A program made the position numbers and the translations under genes. Below the pieces are notes generated by a model. The model had not been told where the DNA came from. It was given only the letters and a program-made list of their open reading frames with translations, and searched no databases. This document shows, in pieces, positions 26,115 to 35,334 of a DNA stretch of 64,000 nucleotides (the first letter of the stretch is position 1; the number at the start of each line of letters is the position of its first letter). The stretch is from Escallonia rubra (taxonomy: Eukaryota > Streptophyta > Magnoliopsida > Escalloniales > Escalloniaceae): the NCBI GenBank assembly GCA_033065855.1, contig JAVXUO010002949.1, positions 496,001 through 560,000 on the forward strand. The letters are read 5' to 3'.

Positions 26115-26365
26115 TGATCCCTTGACAGCGCTGGCCAAATATGATAACTTGCCAGAGCGATCTGGCCGTCCATCCCGAAGGGATGGACGGCCCAGATCAT
26201 TTTTTTTTGCGGCGCTGTCAGTCGTCCGCTAGACTGTCTAGCGGACGGACCTTTTTACCATCTTGCCCTCGCGAACCCGTCCGCTACACAGTGTAGCGGA
26301 CGACATAGCAGGGGCCCACATCTTCCGACAAAAAGTCGTCCGCTATACTGTCTAGCGGACGACTG
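26113..26365 (+). repeat. Left terminal inverted repeat of MULE
   Basis: It matches the reverse complement of 35009-35260. It contains a near-perfect hairpin with a 13-bp stem (GGCCGTCCATCCC-GAA-GGGATGGACGGCC, 26164-26192) and three of the 23-bp inverted repeats (26225, 26279 and 26338). Confidence 0.93.
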
Positions 26366-26455
26366 TCATTCTGCCACAATTCTGACAATTCTGACTTGTG
26401 TGTACTTTTATTACTGAACTGTCGGCAATGAGGTCCGCTACACAGTATAGCGGAC
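26223..26455. repeat. Four 23-bp inverted repeats, left terminus
   Basis: Sites of the form GTCCGCTA-N7-TAGCGGAC start at about 26225, 26279, 26338 and 26433. The first three are inside the terminal inverted repeat, and the fourth is just beyond it, ahead of the transposase promoter. Arms are conserved while the seven central bases vary. They are candidate protein-binding sites. Confidence 0.9.
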
Positions 26456-26488
26456 AGTATTTCAACCTACTCAATTTTCTTCAGCACA

Positions 26489-26600
26489 ATTTTCTTCTCC
26501 TTCGGACATACTTCCATTTTCAGCTGCCTTCAAGCTTCGAGTAAATTTTCTTCTCCTTCGGACATACTTCCATTTTCAGCTGCCTTCAAGCTTCGAGTAA
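26489..26600 (+). repeat. 56-bp direct duplication upstream of transposase
   Basis: Two near-identical 56-bp units (starting ATTTTCTTCTCCTTCGGACA) lie head to tail, just upstream of the 5' splice donor at 26629. They are probably in the promoter or 5' untranslated exon of the transposase gene. Confidence 0.8.
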
Positions 26601-26978
26601 CACTTGCTTCAAGCTTCGCTCAAGCAAGGTAAGTTTGCTTCAAGAAATTTGTCACTGTATTCATCAATTTGTGATTTTATACTCTAGATTTTTTGTGATA
26701 TTCTAGACATGATGTTCATCAAAAAGGTATAATTTGTTAACTTTATATTTAATTCATTATAGTTTAATGCGATTTTTGGGCATGATGAAATTCGTCTATT
26801 TATCTTACTAATTTAAATTTGTTATGTTCATTTGGAGACACTTTTGAGATTATGCATACGGTATGTTTGTCATCCTAAATTGGTCTATTCGCCAAGGTAA
26901 TTTTTAGGTAATATTTTCAGTTAGAAATGCCATTTGATTGTTAAGCGTAGTCTATTTCTACACAGCTCTTGTTTCACA

Positions 26979-29273
26979 ATGTCTGATTTCGTGTCAAGCT
27001 CCAACGGCCCCGTAGATGCTAGTGATCCGTATCTAGGACGAACATTTGCTACGTTGGAAGAAGCTGAAGAATGTTTTCGAACGTATTCATTGAGGGTTGG
27101 TTTTGGCATTAGAATAAAGACTTCAAGAACGAGCACCATAACGAGAAAGATATGCTCTCGCTTATACGAGTGCCATAGGAGCAGAAACCCAGTGCAAAAT
27201 GAGACACGCGTAGGCAATGATGACAGTGATGACGAAATAGGATATCCGCGTAGAAGACGGGACTGCTTTGAGCGCACAAATTGCCAGGTCAAGATGTTCG
27301 TAAGCTACAAACCCAAACAAGACCATTGGCTTATTACCAGCCTGGAACTGGCACACAATCACCCGTTAGTAACCCCTTCTAAGGTGAGTGAGATGCATCA
27401 ACACAAGAAGATGGGTAAGGTCGCAAGGAGCCTGATTCAGACAATGAGCAATGCGCGACTAGGACCTACCGACATGATTAATGTTCTTGCTGAACAGGCT
27501 GGGGGAATTCAAAATTTGACCTTTAACACGACAGACGTTCGTAACGCGGTCCGAACCCATAGACGAGCCGCGTATGACCTCAATGATGCTCAAGCCACAA
27601 TGAGCCTATTGAAACGGATGCAGATGGAGGACCCGCAGTTGACCTTCGATTATAAACTTGACGACGAGCATCGAGTGAGCACAATTTTTTGGGTCGACGG
27701 TCGTTCGAGGCTTGCTTATAAGCATTTTGGGGATGTCGTGACGTTCGACACCACATACCGTACCAACAAGTACTCGATGCCGTTCGCCCCTTTCACGGGG
27801 GTCAATCATCATTATCACTCCATCCTGTTCGGGTTCGCCTTGTTAAGGGACGAGACCGAGAGTTCTTTTGAATGGTTGTTTAGGACGTGGCTGGAAGCAA
27901 TGAACTTCAAAGCACCCAAAGTGATCATCACCGATCAAGATTTGGCAATGAAGAATGCTATTGCGACCGTCTTCCCAGACACTCGGCACAACTTGTGCAC
28001 CTGGCACATAAGCAACAAATACCCGGAACGGCTGCATCACGTGTACGCAAAGTATACAGACTTTAAACAGGATTTTGACATGTGCGTCCTCAAGTCGTTA
28101 ACGATTGAGGAATTCGAGGAGAGGTGGGAAAAGCTTGTTCGGGATTACTCATTGCAAGACAACGAGTGGCTCCATCACTTGTACGAGCGCAAAGAGCAAT
28201 GGATTGGTGTTTACACGAGGAGGTATTTTTCAGCGGGCATGAAAACGACGGGCAGGAGTGAATCCATGAATGCCACGTTCGATAGTTATGTGGGTACAGC
28301 TACCAATTTGAAGACTTTCGTTGCATCCGCACAAAAAGCGGTAGCTTCGTTGTTCGTAAAAGAAAGGGCTGCCGACTTTGCAACAACGTACAAACAAAGG
28401 AGAAGGTTGCTCGAGACCCCGCTGGAGCTGAACGGTGCCAAAGTCTATACGAAGGAGATCTTCTTGCTATACCAAGTAGAGCTGCGAAAATCCGGACGAT
28501 ACAGTATAAACAAGGTGGCAGAAATGTCTACGCGTGAGTACAAGGTTTATTCGCTCGTGAATGACCTCGTCCCTAAGAAGCTGCGCAGAATGTATACGGT
28601 GAGCCACGACACATTGACGGACTCGGTGACATGTGTTTGCAAGAAGTTTGAGTTCCATGGCATCCTGTGTAGACACGTTCTGCGGTTTTTCACCCAGAAG
28701 AATATCAGGACAATCCCCGATAAATACGTCTTGCCACGGTGGACGAAAGGTGCAAACAGGTTGCACGGTACCATTTCCTTTCCGGAGCACGCGTATACTG
28801 ACTTTGAAGAATCAGAGACGTTGCGGTATAATCATCTGGTGACGATGTTCACCCGTTTGTCCGTAAAGGGTGCTGCTACAATGGTCGGTTATAAACATCT
28901 CCTCGAGGTAGCTCAGCAACAAGAGCCCATCGTGGACCAGTTCGAAGCAGCTTCAGTCACCAACGCGGTTGACACCGAGCCAACGACGGGATCAGAAGAC
29001 GACGAGCCGGGGGAGGAAGACGACAATGATATCCGGCCGTTGGATCCAATTATATCGCAAACGAAAGGCCGCAAGAGATCTACGCGGATGAAAAGCTCAA
29101 TTGAGACGGCAACTCAATCTAAAAAGCTGCGAAGGTGTGCATTGTGCAACAAAATGACTGACCACGACAAGCGGAACCATTACAAGGCACTGGGGATAAG
29201 TCCAGGGGGTTTGCAAGACGGGGAAGAATATGACGCCGAAGATGAGGACGGACAAGCTGCAGTGGACCTTTAA
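26979..29273 (+). CDS. MULE transposase, FAR1/FHY3-like
   Basis: The enzyme would cut and join the element's ends. The frame of 764 codons starts at the ATG at 26979 (MSDFVSSSNG). An in-frame ATG at 26934 probably lies in a 5' UTR intron (donor CAAG|GTAAGT at 26629, acceptor ACACAG at 26965). Residues 33-130 form a FAR1-type zinc finger (Cys near 65, 96 and 102; His-x-His at 126-128). The MULE catalytic core gives Asp257 (VVTFDTTY), Asp319 (IITDQD), CTWH at 340-343 and Glu428 (GRSESMN). A SWIM finger, C-x-C...C-x-H, occupies 552-566. An acidic tail follows, then a basic KGRKRSTRMK and a small Cys/His cluster (720-734). All key residues are present and there is no stop, so it looks active. FAR1/FHY3 host regulators descend from such transposases, but the flanking inverted repeats mark this one as transposon-borne. 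Confidence 0.95.
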   Translation: MSDFVSSSNGPVDASDPYLGRTFATLEEAEECFRTYSLRVGFGIRIKTSRTSTITRKICSRLYECHRSRNPVQNETRVGNDDSDDEIGYPRRRRDCFERTNCQVKMFVSYKPKQDHWLITSLELAHNHPLVTPSKVSEMHQHKKMGKVARSLIQTMSNARLGPTDMINVLAEQAGGIQNLTFNTTDVRNAVRTHRRAAYDLNDAQATMSLLKRMQMEDPQLTFDYKLDDEHRVSTIFWVDGRSRLAYKHFGDVVTFDTTYRTNKYSMPFAPFTGVNHHYHSILFGFALLRDETESSFEWLFRTWLEAMNFKAPKVIITDQDLAMKNAIATVFPDTRHNLCTWHISNKYPERLHHVYAKYTDFKQDFDMCVLKSLTIEEFEERWEKLVRDYSLQDNEWLHHLYERKEQWIGVYTRRYFSAGMKTTGRSESMNATFDSYVGTATNLKTFVASAQKAVASLFVKERAADFATTYKQRRRLLETPLELNGAKVYTKEIFLLYQVELRKSGRYSINKVAEMSTREYKVYSLVNDLVPKKLRRMYTVSHDTLTDSVTCVCKKFEFHGILCRHVLRFFTQKNIRTIPDKYVLPRWTKGANRLHGTISFPEHAYTDFEESETLRYNHLVTMFTRLSVKGAATMVGYKHLLEVAQQQEPIVDQFEAASVTNAVDTEPTTGSEDDEPGEEDDNDIRPLDPIISQTKGRKRSTRMKSSIETATQSKKLRRCALCNKMTDHDKRNHYKALGISPGGLQDGEEYDAEDEDGQAAVDL

Positions 29274-29281
29274 TTTTTTGT

Positions 29282-29405
29282 ATAAGTTTGACATTTGTAA
29301 TAATTTTTATGGCAGGATAGACATTTGTATAAGTTTGACATTTGTAATAATTTATATGGCAAGATAGACATTTGTATAAGTTTGACATTTGTAATAATTT
29401 TTATG
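29282..29405 (+). repeat. 47-bp tandem repeat after transposase
   Basis: About 2.7 copies of a 47-bp unit beginning GTATAAGTTTGACATTTGTA directly follow the transposase stop. It probably lies in the 3' untranslated or poly(A) region. Confidence 0.85.
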
Positions 29406-29505
29406 GAATACTGGAATGTTTTTACCATCTGATGGATGGATATGCAGGGACCTAAATTTTTGGGGTTTTTTTAATTTTACTTTTTTGGGGTTTTTTTAAT
29501 TTTAC

Positions 29506-29888
29506 GTCCGCTATACAATATAGTGGACGGCAGAGCAGAAACTTTTGGTTTTCATTTATGTCCGCGCTACTATATAGCGGACGGAACAGCTTTGGTCTTC
29601 ATTTTACGTCCGCCATACAATATAGCGGACGGCAGAGCAGAAACTTCATTTATGTCCGCGCTACTATATAGCGGACGGAACAGCAGAAAGCCACACTTAC
29701 GTCCGCCAGACAATGTAGCGGACGGCAGAGCAGAAACTTTTGGTCTTCATTTTACGTCCGCGATACAATGTAGCGGACGGAAGAGCAGAAACTTTTGGTC
29801 TTCATTTACGTCCGCTATATAATATAGCGGACGGCATAGCAGAAAAACTTTTGGTTTTCTTTTACGTCCGCTATACAATGTGGCGGAT
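29506..29888. repeat. Array of eight 23-bp inverted repeats
   Basis: Sites start at 29506, 29560, 29608, 29654, 29701, 29756, 29810 and 29866, that is every 46-56 bp. They are separated by similar spacers (GGCAGAGCAGAAACTTTTGG...TTTTAC). The outer bases GTCCGC and GCGGAC are the most constant. Some arms are imperfect (for example GTCCGCGCTA on the left, TAGTGGAC on the right). It lies between the transposase 3' end and the B3 promoter. An open frame across it (29523-29822) is a by-product of the repeat. Confidence 0.92.
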
Positions 29889-30049
29889 AAGTCTATATGA
29901 TATATATTAATCATATCGGGCAATCGGCTGTTATCAGTCCTATCTGGAGGGCACTCTCTCTGTCTCGAACATCTAGCCTAGGCCACTACTCCATCTCCGG
30001 CGACCCACAACTCCGGCGATAAACCGTCCCCCCCTCAACGCCGACCTCG

Positions 30050-30520
30050 ATGGCTTCTGGATTGGAGACCACCTACGATTTTATTGGCAACTTGCACCTG
30101 GCAGGCAAACACTTTTTCAAAGTCATGATGCCGGGGTTTGAGAATGAACTTGTATGCCATCCCTCTATCTCTGTACTTTCGTGTGTTAAAGGTTTGATCT
30201 TTTGGTTAAAAACTAACCTATTTTTTGTGTATTGTGTTTGTTAGGACATACCGGAAGCCTTGACCAATCAATTTACAACAATTCATGACAGTGCAAGATT
30301 ATATAGCCGCAAGGGGGCATGGCAGGTTGAAATCAAGCTGAAGCCCGGCCGACCCCAAAAAAAGCAATTCGCAGAGGGTTGGAACGTCTTCGTGCGCCAG
30401 CATGGCCTCGAACTCGGGGACTTTGTAGTGTTTGAACACCTTGGGTGGTGGGATTTTCAAGTTGTAATCTTTGATCGGAGCACTTGTGAAAAAATTTCTT
30501 TCCCCCAATGTGAACCCTAA
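30050..30520 (+). CDS. B3 DNA-binding domain protein
   Basis: B3 domains are plant-specific and bind DNA in the major groove. The model is join(30050..30151, 30245..30520), 125 residues. Exon 1 ends CTT|GTATGC after KHFFKVMMPGFENEL, exon 2 begins after TTGTTAG with DIPEALTNQF, and the phases agree. The protein is one B3 domain (about residues 20-118) of the REM type. It has FFKVMMPGF at strand 1, WQVEIKL, then WNVFVRQHGLELGDFVVFEH (the Gly-Asp-Phe-Val signature) and FQVVIFD. No other domain is present. A TATA-like TATATATTAA lies near 29901. It sits between two arrays of inverted repeats. It is uninterrupted, so probably functional. Its target and role are unknown. I infer that it may bind the element's own inverted repeats. 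Confidence 0.88.
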
Positions 30521-30621
30521 TTTATTATTAATAAAATAATTTGTGTTCTTGTTGATTGTGTTTCGAATTAAAAGAAAATAATTTGTGTTCTTGTTGACTT
30601 TAATTGTGTCGTACATTTTAC

Positions 30622-31059
30622 GTCCGCTAGACAATGTAGCGGACGGCGCAGCAGAAACTCCACCCATCAACACTTAGAAAAATTCCCTACCTACATTCGT
30701 CCGCTACATTGTATCGCGGACGGAGAAGGAGAAAAATTTGGTCTTCATTTTACGTCCGCTAGACAATATAGCAGACGGTGCAGCAGAAACTCATCAACAC
30801 TTAGAAAAATTCCCTACCTACATTCGTCCGCTACATTGTATCGCGGACGGAGAAGGAGAAAAATTTGGTCTTCATTTTACGTCCGCTAGACAATATAGCG
30901 GACGGCAGAGCAGAAACTCCACCCATCAACACTTAAAAAAATTTGGTCTTCATTTTACGTCCGCTAGACAATGTAGCGGACGGCGCAGCAGAAACTCCAC
31001 CCATCAACACTTAGAAAAATTTGGTCTTCATTTTACGTCCGCTATACAATGTAGCGGAC
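30622..31059. repeat. Array of seven 23-bp inverted repeats
   Basis: Sites start at 30622, 30699, 30754, 30826, 30881, 30959 and 31037. Spacings alternate between ~55 and ~72-78 bp. Longer spacers contain CCACCCATCAACACTTAGAAAAA. Two sites (30699 and 30826) have GTCCGCTACATTGTATCGCGGAC-like arms, that is, the opposite loop orientation. It lies between the B3 stop and the stop of the convergent PMD-ULP1 gene. Confidence 0.92.
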
Positions 31060-31256
31060 GGTGCAGCAGAAATACTAAACTTCACTACTTAGAAAATTTT
31101 TGCACCATTTCGTTTTCCACATTTCAATCATTCCCAATGAGGCCAAAAAACCAACAACTTAAATCAATGAATCAGACATCGACAACAGAAATCAACACAA
31201 ATCAAATCACACCAATGAATCACGGTTTATGTAAAAATTACTGTTATGATACAATT

Positions 31257-34200
31257 TCAACTGGGGTCCGCATGTTGGGGCGGATTCTCGTCATTAGCCG
31301 GATTTTCTATAAACCTAACTGCTCTAGGCCGGCCTTTCATAATTTGCCAAGCTATTCTATATCTATAGGCGTCAACTTCTGCTTGGCTCCAGACGGCCGC
31401 CTTGAGGCTCTCAGAGCGACAAATGAAATCCATGTACATGCAAAGGAAGACGCCGCAGTCCGAAGTGTTACGTTGCTTGGGCCTCCTCTTCTTCAATCGC
31501 CTATCGAGATTTGGCCGCGCCGGTACGGGGACGTTGCGGACACGATTGACCATTGCACAAAAAATATTCTGCGAGAAACAGAAAATGGCGTAAGACACGA
31601 GTTAAAATTTATGGCAAGATAGAATCAGAGCATTATACAGCGATCGTAATATTACCAATGAGTCCAACTGGGCTTTGTACATCCGCAGCACAGGCATGTC
31701 ATGAGTATCGTCGTGGAGACTGTCGATCAACGATACGACTTTACTTGTTGGGCTGTAGCAAACCAAGTACCAGTGGCTGTGCCCTAGAAATGGGATTAGA
31801 AACACATCGGCAACACTTGCGCTCACCGGACTATCCCTATTAATATACGCTCCTAAGTTAACGGACGGTCTCCAGTGGGCCAACTTTTTCTTCCCCCTAT
31901 GTTCGACCCACTCCTGCCATTCAGACACTAGCATCTGATGAAAAAAGGCATCGAACAAAAAAACGGCCGGATAGGTCGGCTGCTGCCGACACCTTTCCTT
32001 CAGAATTTCCACGTAGGTGGAGACGACACCGTTGTCTAACCAACTCCCCGGAGCCAGGGAGGCCAGTTCTCCCCACGAGCAACTGTAATCCATGCCCTCC
32101 GGATGATCCACACTATACGACGCTTTGTCATGCCGGTAGCCGCTAAAATAACGCTCTCTGATTATCTGGCATTTATGCGGCTTTAGGGGCTTCAACGGAT
32201 GCCCTTTGCGATATTGCCCTCGGGGGTCGACGGGGGGATATTGCACTCCTTCGGGGGGGGGTCGACGGGGGGATATTGCACTCCTTCCGGGGGGTCGACC
32301 GGGGGATATTGCACTCCTTCGGGGGGGTCCACGGGGGGGTATTGCCCGCCTTCGACAATAGATGGTCCTGCCCACGGGACAATGGGCAGACTGATGTTTC
32401 CGAACATCCAGTCTTGCGTGACTTGACTCTGAGAGAGTGGTTGGGGTTCCGAATCCAATCGTAAAGAGAAGGAGGGCGCACTGTAATAATCCCACTGCGC
32501 TTGAGCCTGGCCCATGGTGCTTGGCGGTCCCCAATCACCACCCATCTCCGGTACAGAGGGAAAACCATATCCCTGGCTCACTCCCGAAGTTTGTCCCGAG
32601 GGATCGGTGCATCCCTCGGGAATAAACGGCCGCTGCCACCCCGGATAACCCATTCCCGGGTTTGGCTGTCCCGATGCTTGCTGCAAAAAATTCCCGCAGC
32701 CAAGCGCCAACGCTTCAGCCTGTTGGCGAAGCTCCTCGCCCATGGCATCCACCAAATCCTTCCGCTCGCTCAACTTCTGGAAGAAGGCGAACGAGGCATT
32801 AACCTACATCCAGAGAGATAATATGTAAGTAACTTCGTACACACTTAGAATGGTCAAGTTCAATTAGAAGCACTGGTTGGGCAACTTACCAGATTGTATG
32901 CCATGTGCTCATCGATCTGACCCCTAGGGTGGTACTTCTCCCCGCGTTCAAACCTTACTGGAGCTACTCTCCTCCGGGTGATGCGAAAGTACCACTCATT
33001 GTACTGTTCGATGCTGATGACGGGGTCAGGCTCCGACACAATGGCCGCCAGCGTGTCCTGCCAGGAATTCCAGACCTCAATTTCACGCGCGCACAAGTCG
33101 TGCGCATTCGCCCTGCCAAACAGTCCGACACCCGGTGGGTTCCTGTTAAGCCTCATATCTGGCGCCGGCTGGCAACCCCTGCAGGCAGTCAAAATGGCGC
33201 ATAGCGCGATCTGGCAGCTGCCACTCTGCGACCTCGAAGTGGATCAGGGGTGTGCGTTGCAACCCGGAGAGCGTGAAGACAAACGACTCTCCCACCCGTC
33301 GCGCCAAACGTTTGTACGGTGCCCATCGCATCTGGCCAGGAGAGCACGAGTCGAGCTCCCCCCGATAGTATGAAATGTTGTGATGGGGATCGTCTCTCCT
33401 CTCGTAGTGGGTTTCCTTACGGCTGTACTCCCAGGCGCACAACCGAGGCCACACATTATCTGTTCCGTCCCTACGCCTGGGTGCGCCGGTAGCAAGGTGT
33501 TCATAAGACCACACATGAGAGCAAAGACATTAAAAAAAGTATCGTCAACATTTATTGTCCATTCAACAAAAAAAAACAACAAAGAGCACGTAATGAAGAA
33601 TTGTATGATATACCTGCAATAGCGAGAGACATGCACATATCGCTTTGGAGTCGGGCCTCGTTGCCTTGTGCAACGCTCGGTACAGGTATGCAAGAGTTGC
33701 TGCACCCCAGGCATAATCCCCAACCTCAGCCAGGTTACGCAAAAACGGTAAATATTTGACGCTGATCGTGTTCTTCGACGTCGTTGGGAATAATATTGCC
33801 CCCATCACCCACCAGAGGAAGGCTTGTGTGTACAGCACAAGGTCATGGCCCGTATAGTTTTCCGGCAAAACCCCGTAGGTATTTACCAACCACTTCAACT
33901 TGATACCACCACTGCTAAATCCATCATGGGGTATCGAAGTAAAGAAGTCCCTAGCGGTCCTCTTATTCGTTGCTTCGGACGGATGAGCTATTACCGGCCG
34001 CCCCGTCACCGGTAACCCTAAGATGAACCCTACATCTTCTAGGGTAATTGTCATCTCTCCGAGAGGGAAGTGAAACGTATTCGTTTCACTTCTCCACCTT
34101 TCAACAAGGGCACCTATTAAGTGCCGGTCAAGTTGTTGAAAGATCTGCCCATGCGTGAAAATCCCAAACCCAATCCCACGCAGTAATCTTTTCTGGGTTC

Positions 34201-34451
34201 TGTTCAATTTCCAGGCGTTGAAATTATCGCTTACTTCTACCGTGTTGACAAGTGCTCTTTCCTACGAATTAATAAATATTATTTAAGCAAAATAAACGAT
34301 ATACAACGTTCGCAACTGAAATACGTAAGCAAAATAAACGATATAAACGATAAAATAAGTATCTTACTCCACCATCCCATATGAGCGTACTGATATGGTT
34401 TGCTTGGTCGTATAATACGGACGGATCTTCTGGTCCAGGGTTGAAATCCAT
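31257..34451 (-). pseudogene. Plant mobile domain-ULP1 (C48) protease fusion, apparently damaged
   Basis: Five minus-strand exons are inferred: 34368..34451, 33614..34261, 32890..~33514, 31656..32803 and 31257..31568. Exons 1-3 encode a PMD (MDFNPGPEDPSVLY, then TFHFPLGEMTITLEDVGFIL, AALAYLYRALH, VAEWQLPDRAMRHF). Exon 4 adds a Gln/Gly/Pro-rich linker. Exons 4-5 give a ULP1-type cysteine protease with His and Asp in SHWYLV and LIDSL and Gln and Cys in PKQRNTSDCGVF, so the catalytic set is present. ULP1 enzymes remove SUMO. PMDs occur in MAIN/MAIL silencing factors and in transposons. Oddities: the acceptor expected before VWSYEH reads AT instead of AG, a GGGG run near 33178 shifts the frame, and C runs in the linker repeat shift it again. 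Splicing or hypervariable repeats could explain some of these. The three exon joins whose two ends I checked (exon 1-2, 3-4 and 4-5) keep phase 0. Confidence 0.82.
32205..32355 (-). repeat. 33-bp coding repeat in PMD-ULP1 linker
   Basis: About four copies of a unit encoding VQYPPVDPPEG carry C runs of six to eight bases. Run-length differences between copies change the reading frame, so different copies are open in different frames. It joins the PMD part to the protease part. Confidence 0.8.
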
Positions 34452-34820
34452 TTTTTACAACTGAAATAATGGAAAGAGGGCAAGGTTGGAAGCGTAAACA
34501 TTCCCAAACATACAACGCTAGCATATTCAGCGCTAGCATGTGATCAGATAATACGCAATACACATATATAATATATATGTAATACATTGACAAACGCTAG
34601 CATAGTGCCGATCTACTTGCCAACGCCGCAAGATGAACTCTAGATTATGAACAAAGAAAGGATTGGTTTGTGAACTTACGTGATTGATGAGACGATTAAA
34701 GGATTTCTTGCAAAGAAATTGCGCCGATCTACTTGCCAACGCCGCTGGTTTGACTGTGAGAAGAAGGAATAGTTTGATTGTGAGAAGAAGGAATGAATAG
34801 AAGTTTAGGGTTACGAAGTG

Positions 34821-35150
34821 GTCCGCTACAATGTGTTGCGGACAACAACCGTCGTCCGCTAGACAGTGTAGCGGACGACAGGGCACGATAAAGTAGTCCG
34901 CTACACTGTCTAGCGGACGGCATAGCAGGGGCAAGATAACGACAAAGTAACAGTCGTGCATCGACTGATGTGCGGACTGTCAGGGGGAAGTGGCTGATTT
35001 GACGGAATCAGTCGTCCGCTAGACAGTATAGCGGACGACTTTTTGTCGGAAGATGTGGGCCCCTTCTATGTCGTCCGCTACACTGTGTAGCGGACGGGTT
35101 CGCGAGGGCAAGATGGTAAAAAGGTCCGTCCGCTAGACAGTCTAGCGGAC
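34821..35150. repeat. Six 23-bp inverted repeats, right terminus
   Basis: Sites start at 34821, 34854, 34896, 35014, 35073 and 35128. The last three lie in the right terminal inverted repeat and mirror those on the left. The first three lie upstream of the PMD-ULP1 gene, the counterpart of the site upstream of the transposase. Confidence 0.9.
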
Positions 35151-35260
35151 GACTGACAGCGCCGCAAAAAAAATGATCTGGGCCGTCCCTCCCTTCGGGA
35201 TGGACGGCCAGATCGCGCTGGCAAGATATCCTATTTGGCCAGCGCTGTCAAGGGATCAGC
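35009..35260 (-). repeat. Right terminal inverted repeat of MULE
   Basis: Reverse complement of the left terminus, with about five mismatches and one length difference in a T tract. The internal hairpin is imperfect here (GGCCGTCCCTCCC opposite GGGATGGACGGCC). It is followed by TCCC and then the (TA)n run. Confidence 0.93.
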
Positions 35261-35262
35261 TC

Positions 35263-35334
<72 letters not shown>

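Larger units (their letters stand above)
26113..35260 (+). mobile_element. Composite MULE with transposase, B3 gene and PMD-ULP1 gene
   Basis: A 9148-bp Mutator-like DNA transposon. Terminal inverted repeats of ~253 bp (26113-26365 and 35009-35260) begin GCTGATCCCTTGACAGCG and differ by about five substitutions and one T-tract base by eye, so the insertion is recent. It carries a plus-strand transposase (26979-29273), a plus-strand B3 gene (30050-30520) and a minus-strand PMD-ULP1 gene (31257-34451), so the last two are convergent. Twenty-five copies of a 23-bp inverted repeat occupy the noncoding DNA. It sits within a TA microsatellite of LTR3. The outermost bases are ambiguous: the right end could extend four bases to GGGA, which the left end lacks. 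The transposase and B3 genes are open, so the element may be autonomous. Confidence 0.92.

Noticed and set aside
26934-26978. Upstream in-frame ATG of the transposase
   Set aside because: It lies within a predicted 5' UTR intron with a strong donor at 26629 and an acceptor at 26965, and the extra 15 residues do not look like the family.
29523-29822. 99-codon open frame after the transposase
   Set aside because: A translation of the ~54-bp site array only.
29506-31059. CRISPR-like array of regularly spaced repeats
   Set aside because: The repeats are imperfect inverted repeats in a plant DNA transposon, the spacers resemble one another, and the same motif lies in the terminal repeats. There is no prokaryotic context.
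30738-31622. 294-codon plus-strand open frame
   Set aside because: It runs through the inverted-repeat array and then antisense to the ULP1 exon. Its translation is repeat-derived and has no domain.
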